Below are positions 35,187-46,984 of a DNA stretch of 64,000 bases, in pieces. The stretch is from positions 434,001 through 498,000 of the forward strand of contig RQOL01000718.1 of the NCBI GenBank assembly GCA_013076295.1, given 5' to 3'. The DNA comes from Sanderia malayensis (lineage: Eukaryota; Cnidaria; Scyphozoa; Semaeostomeae; Pelagiidae). Every line of letters begins with the position of its first letter. Positions within the stretch are counted from its first letter, which is position 1. The translations under genes and the position numbers were made by a program. The notes below the pieces were generated by a model. It was given only the letters and a program-made list of their open reading frames with translations. It was not told the DNA's origin and did no database searches.

Positions 35187-37975
35187 ATGGTTGTTTCGTG
35201 TGCTGCATTTGAATGTGATAGTCGATGGATGCCGAAGAACAAGTTATCACCGGGCCAGAATAACCTAACATTTCACCTGTAAGTTTTTGGCCTACTTCTC
35301 CTTGTCATTCTATGACCTACCTACACTTGCCTACACTACACTTAGGCCACACCACAGTTAATGAAACATCCACTTGACGATCATGTTTTGTTTTTAAATG
35401 CACATGGGTTTTCATGTGTGCAAAATTTTCAATTTTTGATAGCTTCCCTGTCAAAAACAAAATGCTACTGAAGAGATGGTTGATTGCAATGCGGTGGGAA
35501 AATTGGACACCAACCTCGTATCAAAGAATTTGCGAAAAGCACTTCCTTCCCAGTGATTACAGCTACCCCCCTTCTTTGCCAAACTCTAAATCCCTTGGTA
35601 AAAAGTATTTAAAAAAAGATGCCATTCCTTCCGTTTTTAATTTTCCGGCACACTTAAAAAAGAAAAGTCCGAAGAAAAGGTCAACCACTAAGAGGTGTAG
35701 TCCACCTATTGTTACAACTTCGTCCAAATCTACCAGTCCTGATCCCAAGAAAATCAAACTGGATCATTCGTATGCATCAGCACTTGTATCACCAAGAAAA
35801 ATAAGAGATAAATATAAAAAAAAATTAGCACATAAAAATAAAGTAATAAATAAGTTAAGAGTAGGAAACATTAGAAAAGCCAAGTCCATACAAAATCTTA
35901 TGCAAAAGTTAAAAAGTCTGAAATTGTTATCAGAGGAGAATGCAATGTCCATTAATGATAACTTTGGTCACATGGCAACTGAGCTTTTCCGTAATGAAGC
36001 AAAAAATGTTGGAAAACATTCAGGTTCCCGATATTCGACAGATGTGAAAGAATTTGCCATTTCTCTTCATTATTACAGCCCCAGGGCATATATGTATGTA
36101 CGAAAGTACTTGAACTTGCCACATCCTGCTACAATAAGGTCGTGGTCTGTTAATGTACAGTGTGAGCCAGGATTTTTGTCCAAAACACTTGATTTTGTGG
36201 AAACCAAGGTTAAAGATGGCGAACAAGACTGTGTGATTATGTTGGATGAGATGTCCATAAAGAGCCAGCTGCTATGGGATAAAAAAAATGCAAAATTTGC
36301 AGGCAATGTCGATTATGGCGCATTAAAAGCTGAGCCAAATGATTCCATAGCAAAGAACGCACTTGTCATAATGGTATCCGGTTTGCAAACACCATGGTAT
36401 GTGCCAATCGCTTATTTCCTAACCAACAGCATTAATGGAGATATTCAGAAACAGCTCATCTATGAAGCAATAAGCCTCCTCACTGAAAAAGGAGCCAAGA
36501 TTCATGCTGTTATTTTTGATGGTGCATCGAAAAACATCACCATGGCTGCAAAACTTGGGTGTGATGTCAGCAAACTTGAATTCAAATTCCCTCATCCTAC
36601 AAAACATAATGAGAAAATTCATGTCATTCTCGACATTTGTCACATGCTGAAACTAGCACGGAATGCATTTGCAGACATTGGTGTGTTTTATACTGCGAGT
36701 GGAGAACGAATAGCATGGGATTACATAGCTAAATTGTATGATGTACAGAAAACAGATATTTTGAATATTGCTAATAAACTTACCAGCAAACATATTCAAT
36801 GGCAAAATCATAAAATGAAGGTTTCTGTTGCAGCACAAACACTGAGTAACTCTGTTGCTGCGGCAATAACATTTCTAAGAAGATTGAAAGTAGCCGAATT
36901 CAAAGATAGTGAAGAGACCAGCCACTTCATTCAACTTATTAATAATTTGTTTGACATTTTGAATTCCAAAAGTAAATTTGGAAAGCATAGTAAGAGCCCA
37001 ATAACATCTGACAATATAGATGAAATTGAATCCTACATTAAAAGCAGCATTGAGTATTTAAAACATCTGAAAGATCCGGCAGGAGTGCAAATTATCAAGG
37101 GCCAAAGGAAGACATTTGTGAAAGGCTTTGCAATATCTGCTTTTTCTGTTCTTTCTATTTGTAAAATATTGCTGGAAAGATCAGAAGTGCCATTTCAATA
37201 CATTTTGACGTATCGCTTCTCACAAGACCGCATTGAGATGTTTTTTTCAAAAATTCGTAGTCGCTTTGGGTGGAACAACAACCCTAATGTCCTTCAGTTC
37301 AAATATGCTTTGAGGCAGTTGCTTTTAAAAAACAAAATCGAATCACCGTCCACAGCTAACTGTGTAGATGTCACTGATGTGAACAGTGTTGTTGAGCCAA
37401 ATAGTGTCGATGCAAGTATCTCAGAAATGTTGCTTTCCACAAATGAATGGAGACCTGATGTCCTGTTTTATATTGCTGGATATATAGTTAAAAAGATCAA
37501 AGAATCTTCAGATTGTCCTGAGTGTGTTGTAGCACTTTACGAAGATTGCAATATGGCAAATGAACATGCTTACACTTGTTCTTCCCTTATATCCTGCAAA
37601 AGATATGGAAAATTGTTTATTCCATCTAATTCGGTATTCAAAATAGTGCAACATGTTGACAAAGTTGCAAGAACTCATCTTGGTAACTGGCAATATATTT
37701 CAAAGGAAGTGAACACAAAAATAATGATGTTGGTTCTACAAGAAACGAGAACGAACACATTTCAATCATTACAGGAGCATTCAGTGCAAAGTCATGTAAT
37801 CGATAACGAGCTGAGAGACGATCATATTACAGTTTTAATTAAATTAATAGTTAAGCATTATCTAATCCTTTTTTATTACCAGTTTGGTAAAGTTTACACT
37901 GAGAGAGTCATAAAACAAAGCAAAGCTTCGCGTAGGAATAAATTGACCAAACAGATTCTATTTTATAACGAATAA
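35187..37975 (+). CDS. P-element transposase with THAP domain (THAP9-like), intact
   Basis: Exon 1 (35187-35278) encodes MVVSCAAFECDSRW and ends in TFH. A 164-bp GT-AG intron follows, and exon 2 (35443-37975) starts FPVKNKM in phase, giving 874 residues. The join completes a C2CH THAP zinc finger: CAAFEC in exon 1, then the tryptophan-proline region and ICEKHF in exon 2. The transposase core follows: VIMLDEMSIKSQL (first acidic residue), HAVIFDGASKNI (second), HVILDICHMLKLARN (GTP-binding insertion region) and YRFSQDRIEMFFSKIRSRFG with NNNPNVLQFKYALRQLL (acidic/helical end), then PDVLFYIAGYIVKKI. This is the arrangement of Drosophila P transposase and vertebrate THAP9. The product should cut and paste the element by binding its ends. 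No stop or frameshift is seen, so activity is possible. Confidence 0.9.
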
Positions 37976-38661
37976 GTAACGATTTAAAAACTCCATGAGG
38001 TAACGCCGATTGCCGGGCGGCGGTTAAGTAACCTGGTCTGGTGTGGTCCAAACTGATGGAGGAAATGCCATCTGCATTCATAAACAGATCGGATTTTGTA
38101 TTATAGTTAGTTGTTAAATTATAAATAATGTAAATAATAAAAACCTTAAGTGTATTAAACATTAGTCCCTAGTTTATTAAAATATATATTAGCATTAAGT
38201 ATTTTGTTTGGCAAAATAGGGGAGTTCTGTGATCATTCGGGTTGGAAATCAGAAATCAACCTACCTACTTGTTTTGTTCATGTGTGGCCATTCTTTGTTT
38301 GCGATTGCTGTTTTTTCATCAGGTTTGCAGTTTTTCTTACTTTACTATGCTTTACTTCAGCGACATATCTATCACGTATTAACGCAAATCTTATCATCAC
38401 TAGACCTTCCACTACCTTATCATTTCAGAATAAAAGTAAAGTACGAACGTCGGCTAGGCCAAACTTCAGTCCAAAAGTGAGTCGCCAAAGGGCTTTATTC
38501 GCTTAAAATTACTTCGATCTCATTAACAAATAATCACAGACATTATTTACCTTTATGTGGGATAAATTTTACACACCATTGAAACTAGTGCCAACCAGAT
38601 ACATGGATATCTATTAATAAATACCGCTATCACAGGCATTATGCGCGCCATTGTAAACAAC

Positions 38662-38688
38662 TTTTTGGTAACTTGTTGCTACCATCTT
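38662..38688. repeat. P-element subterminal inverted repeat, right
   Basis: Exact reverse complement of 35043-35069 over 27 bases. Confidence 0.8.
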
Positions 38689-38749
38689 TGTTCCCCATAC
38701 ATGTTACACCAAATCCTGAAGTAGAACAATAGACCGCGCATTCTAGTCC

Positions 38750-40030
38750 TGTATCAGATCAATGTTTTGTACATTGACGTGCATGATGAGACAGACACTA
38801 ATGCATAGCTACTCTTACTATTATAAAACTGTTATGTTTTGGCCTCGTATTGATTTATAGAGTTTCGTTGTAATAGCCTCGTTCTGAGATCGAAAGATCA
38901 GCAGCAATGATATAAAGCGCCGAAGGCGCTAGATACCTGACTCCGCACGATTCGTGCAGACAAGAGTGATGCCATTTGGCGGCCATTTTATAAGGGGGCA
39001 AATAGCTTTTGTAAATCAACGATTCCAAAGTTAAATGCTCTCTCTGGAGGAAAATAATTGTAAAAAAGTTCGACATATGCATACTGTTGCAGAGCACATA
39101 ATATGAGGATACTAGTAAAATTTAGATAATGACAAAAAACGTTTCAAATATCGGTATTTTGTTTATTTTTTGCGGAACGATGGAACAGGCCTAAATTAAT
39201 CGAATAACAAAAACAGTTGTTGAATTAAAAGTCTTGGATTTACTGGATATAATTTGTAAGCTCTAATTAAAGGTAAGTGACAGGATTTTGATATCCCAAA
39301 AGCTTAGGTAGGTACTGAAATATTAGCAAATACAACACTTCTCCAATTCGAAAGGAAAGGAAACGCAGTGGCAGATTATACCTTTTACAAGTGAATTAAT
39401 TCAAAGAATCGTAGCGGTCTGATATTCTGTTACATATTTAAAGTCACTTAGGCTGAAGATAATTGATTTTCCTCGTTGTTGAACCTTTAGCAACCAAAAC
39501 CGTGTGGTGTTACTTCAGTTGGAATTTCAGGTTTTGGTAAAGTTTTCAAATACTTCAGTAAAATCCCGTGTCGCATCAGCTAATATTTTAATAAGCTTCT
39601 GGGATGTCAAGACCATGTCACTTACCTTTAATTTGAGCATACATATTATCCAGTACATCCAAAAGTATTAATTTTTACAACGTTTTTGTAATTCAATAAA
39701 TTTAGGCCGGATCCGTCGTTCCGCAATAAATAAACAAAATACTGATACATGGTGCGTTTTTTGCCATTCTAGCAATTTCAATAGTATCATCATATTGTAT
39801 GCTCTGTAAAAATATGTATATATCGACTTATTTCACCATTATTATCCCCAAGACAAGCATTGAATTGTAGTGTTTCTGTTTTGACTTGATGACCAACATC
39901 AACTTTTTGCCCCCTTTTAAGATGGCCGCCAAATTTTTATTGGCTTCACTGATTCGACGCGAGTCAGGTATCTAGCGCCTTCGGCGCTTTATATCATTGA
40001 TCAGCAGAAGCATTGATCAGAAGCAAAACA
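38750..40030. repeat. Right copy of the 179-bp direct repeat, split by a hAT element
   Basis: Left part 38750-38904 and right part 40008-40030 together equal 34801-34979. The split is the palindromic hAT insertion with its 8-bp duplication. Confidence 0.8.
38905..39999. mobile_element. 1.1-kb palindromic hAT-type foldback element
   Basis: Starts CAATGATATAAAGCGCC and ends GGCGCTTTATATCATTG, continuing as long imperfect inverted arms of about 500 bases each (for example the ACTTACCTTTAATT / AATTAAAGGTAAGT pairing at 39257-39640). Flanking ATCAGCAG at 38897-38904 and 40000-40007 is a perfect 8-bp target duplication, and the uninterrupted 179-bp repeat at 34801 is the empty site. An 8-bp duplication and CA...TG ends suit hAT. 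No transposase frame is seen, so it must move in trans. It also contains a GCGCCGAAGGCGC palindrome near each end. Confidence 0.9.
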
Positions 40031-41442
40031 ATGACCAGAAGAGCTGATGGCCTAACACGAGGGAGCACTGCGAAGGAGTTTATCTTTGTTCTACATTGTT
40101 TTAGACACAAACTCGGAGGGGTTGGGGATCGAGCCCCCTGTAATAACTTAGGTGATACCGCATTAATTCTTCAGTTCAACTTTATGTTGGCCTGAAAATA
40201 ATATGCCAAAATATGAACGTCGACGTTGGAAGGGGGAGACATAAAAACGACATCGTCATTTCTTGTACAACTGCAATAATTAACTGCATCAAGATCAAAT
40301 GTTTTATAAAAAAAAGCCACTTTGCAAATTGCAAACAAAATGTCTGATCAGTTTTTGTTATGCCGCAGAATTATTGTCGTCTGTTATGCATTGCATACAG
40401 TATTAAAGCTATTATACAGACGATATACCAAAGCTTGCTTATTATTACACTGCATGGCAGAATAAATGTAGAAATGAAAGTACCAACCTTAGGCCTGTTT
40501 GTCTCCGCTACCACAATCATGTTGTGTTTGCATTGGCAATGTAAGTGCACTCGTTTCTTTAAATCACAAAAGAAAATTCACGCACTCCTATTTAATTTCT
40601 TCCGCGGACAGGAAGAAGAAAAAGAGATTCATTTCTATTATATTTGCAACAACCACAACGCATCTCATTTGGACAAAAATCTTCAATTGAAAGCAATCAG
40701 TCCTTAGTTTCCAATGGTATGGTGTCAAAACGTTTTGTAACAATAATATGAAACTATTCTTTTGGGAAGAAAATTTTCCTGCGTTTTATTCCCTGTTCTC
40801 CTCAAAAAATTTGTCAAACTTCATTAAAAAATACATATAATATAACTTGCAGCCGTCAATTAGATATACAGTGAACAACCTGAGGATAACGTGGCTATTA
40901 AAAAAATATGTGGTCATTTTCGTAAATAATATGATAATACAAGACGTGTGTGAAAAATGATTACAAACGAAGTGAATAAGTTATCACCGATAGATTCTGA
41001 AAATTATTATAAAACTAGCTGTTAACACGTTAAAATGAGAACAGACTAAACAAGCACACGTACAGGCTCCAAAATTTATTAAATTACAATTATCAATATT
41101 TCTGCGTATAAAAATGAGAGGGCACCTGGGCCTGGGTCAAGTAGGCACGCGACACGTGGACTCGAACCCTGACCAACTCGAACATAAAGAATTCATTAAA
41201 AAGAACGTTGGATTAAGATAATAAAAAATGGCAACCATATAGGAGACATATGGGAATAATTGAAAGAGCATTTTGTAGCTAAGTAGCCTGCGCGCAGAAG
41301 GACAGAAATTAGGCACATAAGGGAAAAGGGCTTATTGGGAAATAGTGGTTGTGGTTGTGCGGATGGAATGCACCGTCTGGCGTAGAAGCTCAAAAGAAAC
41401 ACAAAGACAAAGTACAACGTTTTCCCCACTCACCATCATCTA

Positions 41443-41587
41443 CAGTGAAATTCCGATAACTCGAGAGCCTTGGATAACTCGTATCAATTCGTATTCCCTT
41501 GAACGCTTTGTTAGTACTTTGTAGCCCTCAATAACTCGAACCATTTTCATCGGTGCCTTAAAGATTCGAGTTCTTGAGATTTTACTG
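41443..41587. mobile_element. Pogo/Tigger-like MITE, copy B
   Basis: Same element as 11931-12093 with one fewer 18-bp internal unit. Ends CAGTGAAATTCC and GATTTTACTG. Confidence 0.7.
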
Positions 41588-42319
41588 TTCTCGCATGCAC
41601 ATACGTGTCACAAGTCAAAAAGGGCCTGCTCCGGATAGGGTCTATAGGGAATGGATGACGGACCATGGGAAGAGAAATCATATCGAATTCAACAAAAAAA
41701 GTAAAATAATATCGAAAGTGAAAAACTGCGATTAAAGAATTTGTTCATTGTTCATTTTACAAAGATTATAAAGATATAAGCCCTGCTTCATCTACATAAT
41801 CATTTATTTTCTCAGCAAAGCATAACATTTAATATAACGTAACGACAGCTCTTATATATTATAGATAACGTAGCACGTAAAACATAACGTGGTAAAAGAT
41901 GCGTAAAGAGCGTAGCAAATGACATAATTTACAGTAAAAACCGTCATGTAAGAACCTGTAAGTTTTTCATCCAGTCTATTGTCCAAACACAATAGGCTAT
42001 TACCTCTTCTATTGTTTTGAGCAGATTTATCTGCCTGGAAGTTCTTAATGCACTGGCTCTTGCATGCGGATTTTTACCGAGTTCGTAACAGATAAGGGAA
42101 TGCAACAATGTAACAAAAGACTATAGCAATCAAGAGCGAAATTAAAAATGTAACCTACAGAAAACACGTAGAAGATAATATGTACGAAAGAGCACTTCAC
42201 AGCAACAGCAAATGACAGCAAACGAAGCACATCACAAAATTAACAGTGATTCTCACAGAAGCATAAGTCAATAAAGGTGCTACAAAACCTAGTATATCAC
42301 GTGCTAGCATCCTACAGAT

Positions 42320-42325
42320 TTTATT
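42320..42325 (-). promoter_or_regulatory. Candidate polyadenylation signal of the NACHT/WD40 gene
   Basis: AATAAA on the - strand about 70 bases after the stop codon, conserved in the copy A fragment at 14023-14028. Confidence 0.5.
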
Positions 42326-42393
42326 CTACTAAACATGTTATTCAGAACATCTGTAAGATAATGCAAACATGAGTTGGTTTGGTTGTCATTGAT

Positions 42394-45300
42394 TTACTTG
42401 ACGTTTTGTGCAGCAGTGTAAACAATTGTTTTTTCAGTCCAATTTTCTGGTCTCTTCAACCTCGGTTCATCACCGCACATGCGCAGAAAGACAAGCTCCT
42501 CCGTACCAGCTATACTTGTGACAACACAGCGCTCATCCGTAGTCATGTGAATGAATCCTAAGTCTGTCTCAGGAAGAAATTTACCCAAAAATTGCATTCG
42601 GTTCTCTTTCAAGCCAGATAAATCCCAAAGCTCCAACGCTTTGGCCCCTTCGCCTGTGGGATGGGTCATGCCCATAACTCGATTGCCGTTCTAAAAAACA
42701 ACATTTTATGGGGTATTTGCAGGTTAAAATTCATCTCCATACAATCAACTGACATTATCTACTTGGGGCTATTTATTCTTCCACTTTAAAACCAATATAC
42801 CAAGACCTCATATTGTTTAGTTATTTCTTAACCTCGTTCTCCATCATTCTGGTTCAATCTCTCTGTGGTTCTCTAGTACCACATATATCCTACATTTTAT
42901 ATACCATTTTCTCTGCAATTATTCTTCTTCTTCCTATATTACAAACGCCCTTTCTCGCCATCGTCTCTCTATCTCTTTAATCACCTATCCCTCTCATTTT
43001 CTTCTCTCCATTTTGCTTTAGTGCCCTCTCCACCTCCCTGTCCCCCTATACATTCTTCTCCATGCTCTTCTTGTTTTTAGCAGCACGTGCTGTGCTGGTA
43101 GAATATTGCCATATCGAATGAGGCCAAAACGACTTTGCTTCTCAATGGGATAAACCCCACCCTCCAAAAAGCCTCCCTTTAAAACCCCATGAAATATAAA
43201 TGAGTCCCCAAATAAGCCCCCAGGGGCTTTTTTATGCCACCAATTAAACTTGGATGAAAAATGCTACATATACCTGTGATACGGTGATTTTGTGACACAG
43301 TCCACCTTGACAACTGGCAACTGTAACGCCAGTGTTTCTATCAAAGCAGACCACACGAAACTGGAAATCGTAGTGGGTACCAATTTTCTCGTAACACGAA
43401 AGAAGGGCAACAATGTAATCTTTGTGCAGTTCCATGCACAAAAATCTGACTTTATCAGCAAGATCGTTTCCGTCCTCGATTCTACCTGATTGGAATTTTA
43501 TCCGTCGCAACTCTTTTCCGGTTCTGGTATTAAAGGCAGTGATGTGCTCATTATCTGGCTGAAAAGACAAATACATTGCATGCCATTATATATATATACC
43601 TCAAATTGGGTTGTCGCTTCTGTATAACATTGATGGATGCGCAGAAGTATAGAGCAATTAGTACAAGAAGAGAAACTGAAAAAGAAACACGCTCGATATT
43701 ACTGTGATTTCCATGCTGGAAAACTCATCAGACATGCTATAATCGATTACAGTCTGACAAGTAATTGGATGGCTTTGACTAATGGCTTTGATCCATGATC
43801 TGTGAAAAAATGTGAGCCAAAAAAATGATATTTCGGTTTTTCGGGTCGATTACAATGAGCTTTTAGTCAGCAAGATGTGAACCCCGAGCTGTCAAATGCA
43901 CAGCAGATTTCAAGTGCAATAAATATATCTGCATAGTACTTACTGAACAAAGAAGGTAAAGGATCTTTCCATCGTCTGACAGAGCGGTTACTTCTGGTCT
44001 GAGATCCAAACGTCGGTCTTTAACTTTGATTTCTGCAATCTTTTTACTTGTTTTTAAATCGATAACAAAAATTGGCATAGTTCTCTCAGTAAGCGATGCA
44101 CATGTCAGTGAGAACAACATTGTCGAATTGTCCTTGCTTACCTGTGGGAAAATACGACAAAAATTAATGCCTGTATCATTCTAAACACCATAATATAATC
44201 TAAAATCGTAAGAACACTATTGCGATGGGTTAACATTTGTCTTCATTTAATTATGTATGCATCCGTGTGAATTGACAAACATGATGATCTTCCTAGATTT
44301 ACCAAAGTTTGCCTTATTGTCATTATCAAATTTTTGGTTTTTGGTTTCAGTAGCATTTGGAAGCAACAACCGGACAAGTCTGTCACTCAAGTCTACTTGG
44401 AACAATGTAAAAGACCATATAAAAAGCCAATGAATCGAATGAGCAATGATGTAACACATGTTTAAATAGTTGATTAAGAACAATTAATGAGCGATAGAAA
44501 TTGCCATTGCGAAGTAGACCCTTGTGTATGTCCATCAACGTCATCCTGTAAGGGTGTGGTTAAACGAGCTTAACAAATATATTGACGTCAATAATCTCTT
44601 TGGAAATTAATTCGAGAAGGTGTATTCACGCCAAACTCAGATGCAACAATCTCTAAGGCGTAGCCTAGAACAAGGATCGAATTCTCCCTCCCACCCTCTC
44701 CCCTTTTATTGTTTGTTTGAGTGTAAATTATGATTTTAGGTATTAGTGAGCAGTTTACCAGTCCGGTTAGTACTGCCAGGGGTATCAGCCAAAATTTGAA
44801 CAGCAAATCGGTATCACAGTCATTATAAGCTTATTGTAACTCAAGCAACTCGAGCCGGAATGATCAACACCCAATTTCTTGCGAACAAATTAATGTGAAA
44901 AAGAGCCATCCTCATTCACTGAAGGGGCATGCTTGCAATGGTAAGGGTGTTTAGCAATGGTAAGGGGGCATGTGCCTGTGGCCTTTCCGGTCCGACACCA
45001 ATGGTAATAATTAATTCTAGTTTTAAAATCAATTATCAAAATAGAAGACAATAAAACGTACCAATAAACTTTCGATCTTCAAAGAAGAACCAGTCTCAAT
45101 TGTGTTTAATAGTTTGCCAGATTTGATATTCCATAGATTGATGTCCTTGCCATTTTCAGCAACGGCAATGAAATTGAACTCACCAACGTAGTGCCATGTG
45201 TTTGAATACATGGACGAAGGAGGAGTTTCGCACCCTTTACCACTGATCTCTCCTTCAATCTTCCCATCGATATAATCAATGAGGAATATCTTACGTGTCG

Positions 45301-46984
45301 TGCTATCCCACATGGCAAAGTACCGCTCATTCATACAATACATTGCAATCGGAAACAGTCCAACAAAGCGAACTTTTCGCTCGCGATCATGGTACCGCGC
45401 GTTCCAAACGGTCACAACAGGTTCAGAAAAAGAAACTGATAGGATGATTTCGGGATTCGTAGGGCACAAGTAGGCTTCTCTTTCCCCTAGAAATTGAATA
45501 AAAAATTATTGTAGTGAGATCCCGATAAAACACAATAACACTTTGTTGAAAATTCCATTAAACCAAGAGTAGTTAAATTGTAACACAAAGCAATCACATG
45601 TCAAGGGTGCAGTAGTATTGCTATTAAACAAGCAGCAAAGGAAAGATTAAAATTACAAATATAAATAGAACTGGACCACGCCCCATTTGTTGCTTTAACT
45701 CAAAGTCGAGAATGGTTCACTTCCCTTCCTCTCTTCTTCAGTAATAAACCCTTGCATGTTGACGAAGAGTTGCACTTGATTTCAAATGCTTAACTGGCAA
45801 TTGTGTTGAAATATTGCATGAAACTTTTAATGGGTGAACCATAACAAAATCAGTGACACCCAGCAACATGTTTGACATTCTTGGTAATCAGTGTTTGATA
45901 GACACTCCTGGTCATTAGTGACATTCCTGGTCATCAAAGAACATAAGTAAGAAATAACAATTTATTCCACCTTGACCGGCATATGCTTTCGATTTCTCGA
46001 TGTCTGATAAATGTTCATCTCCACCAACAATGTAATCCAATGAATCCAGATTGTAAACTTGGATTGTTCGCTGAGAATTATCCAATGAAACAACAACAAG
46101 ATATCGGCCATCTGCAGTTATAGCACTCTTATATTGATTGCCTTGATAACCCTAACATTGACAATAAAATAAATTAGGATAAAATGACACAATGAAGTCA
46201 AGAAGTCAAATAAAGTAATCAAAACTCAACAAAATAATAAACAAGTAAGATATGGACAAAAAGGCAAGTTAGATAATAATCAGGAGAAGCAAATCAAAAG
46301 TTCAGGAGAGGTCTGGTGGCAAGAAAAAAGAATATCTGGTAGGCAAGAAAAAAGCACACCAAAAGTAGACAAGGAACGAAGAATATCAGGTAGAGAAAAA
46401 AATTAACAAGTTAGTTTGTGGAGAAAAGACTGTTAGTAGAAAATACACCCTGATACAGCATGAGAAAGGTAAGGAAAAAACTCAGCGATCATTCTTCAAA
46501 AATGCAAAATAAATAAAACAACTTGACTGACCGACTTGAGCGCAACGCGTTCTACATTCGTATCGAGATTCCAAAAGTTGATCTGAAACATCAATGGCCA
46601 TATCAGTTCATAGCCTGTCTTCAATTTAGCAATTGACATATCGTGTACTTGAACGATCATTGCATCAAATTTGCTTTTAGAATCTTTCAAAATGTCCCAT
46701 GAAGACGTGTCCCAAATAACCAGATGCACCTCTTTGTGTGGGGTGGTCAATTCTGAATTTGTTCCGAGTACCAACAATTCTGTTCCAGTGTCATTAAACA
46801 CGAAGTACATGAGTCCGTATGGCACTTTGAGCTTCTTCATGTAGCCCGGTTTATCTGCTTTTCGAATCGTTAACTCTGTGGGTGGCCCTCGAGAATAAGC
46901 GTAGTAATTGCCGCCCCCACGAATTTTGTCAAAATAGCCGGTGTCGTTCGCTACAGCTGCTTCTTTGTAAATCTTTGCAAGCTC
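42394..46984 (-). CDS. WD40 propeller exons downstream of the BEL insertion
   Basis: Six exons, 46984-46532, 46151-45971, 45486-45062, 44141-43944, 43558-43274 and 42690-42394. They contain degenerate WD blades such as VHLVIWDTSSWDIL, IQVYNLDSLDYI, VVTVWNARYHDRER, DINLWNIKSGKLLN, ITAFNTRTGKELRR and ALELWDLSGLKEN. Frames are open to the TTA (TAA) stop at 42396-42394. The remaining blade exon, 53924-53654, lies on the other side of the retrotransposon. Confidence 0.85.

Larger units (their letters stand above)
34992..38750 (+). mobile_element. P-element transposon, apparently full length
   Basis: Short terminal inverted repeats AGGACTAGAATG (34992-35003) and CATTCTAGTCCT (38739-38750) enclose one THAP-type transposase gene. 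A perfect 27-bp inverted repeat lies subterminally at 35043-35069 and 38662-38688, the arrangement typical of P elements (terminal plus internal inverted repeats). The 8 bases on either side do not match, so the normal 8-bp target duplication is missing; instead a 179-bp direct repeat brackets the element. Absent from copy A. Confidence 0.85.
40031..42393. other. Convergent intergenic region B, no gene seen
   Basis: Matches 10740-14096 of copy A minus the A-only MITE and the 436-bp A-only stretch. No coding exon is visible. The sequence 40031-40112 is not found in A. Confidence 0.5.
23094..44300 (+). repeat. Segmental duplication, copy B
   Basis: Direct copy of 4866-17241, enlarged to about 21 kb by insertions that copy A lacks: an inverted-repeat element (24410-25102), a foldback element (26222-29468), a LINE (31073-33818) and the block 34772-40112 containing a P-element and a palindromic hAT element. 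At its right end the B copy runs on without a break into the rest of the NACHT/WD40 gene, so B (or its ancestor) is probably the source locus and A the truncated daughter. Confidence 0.92.
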
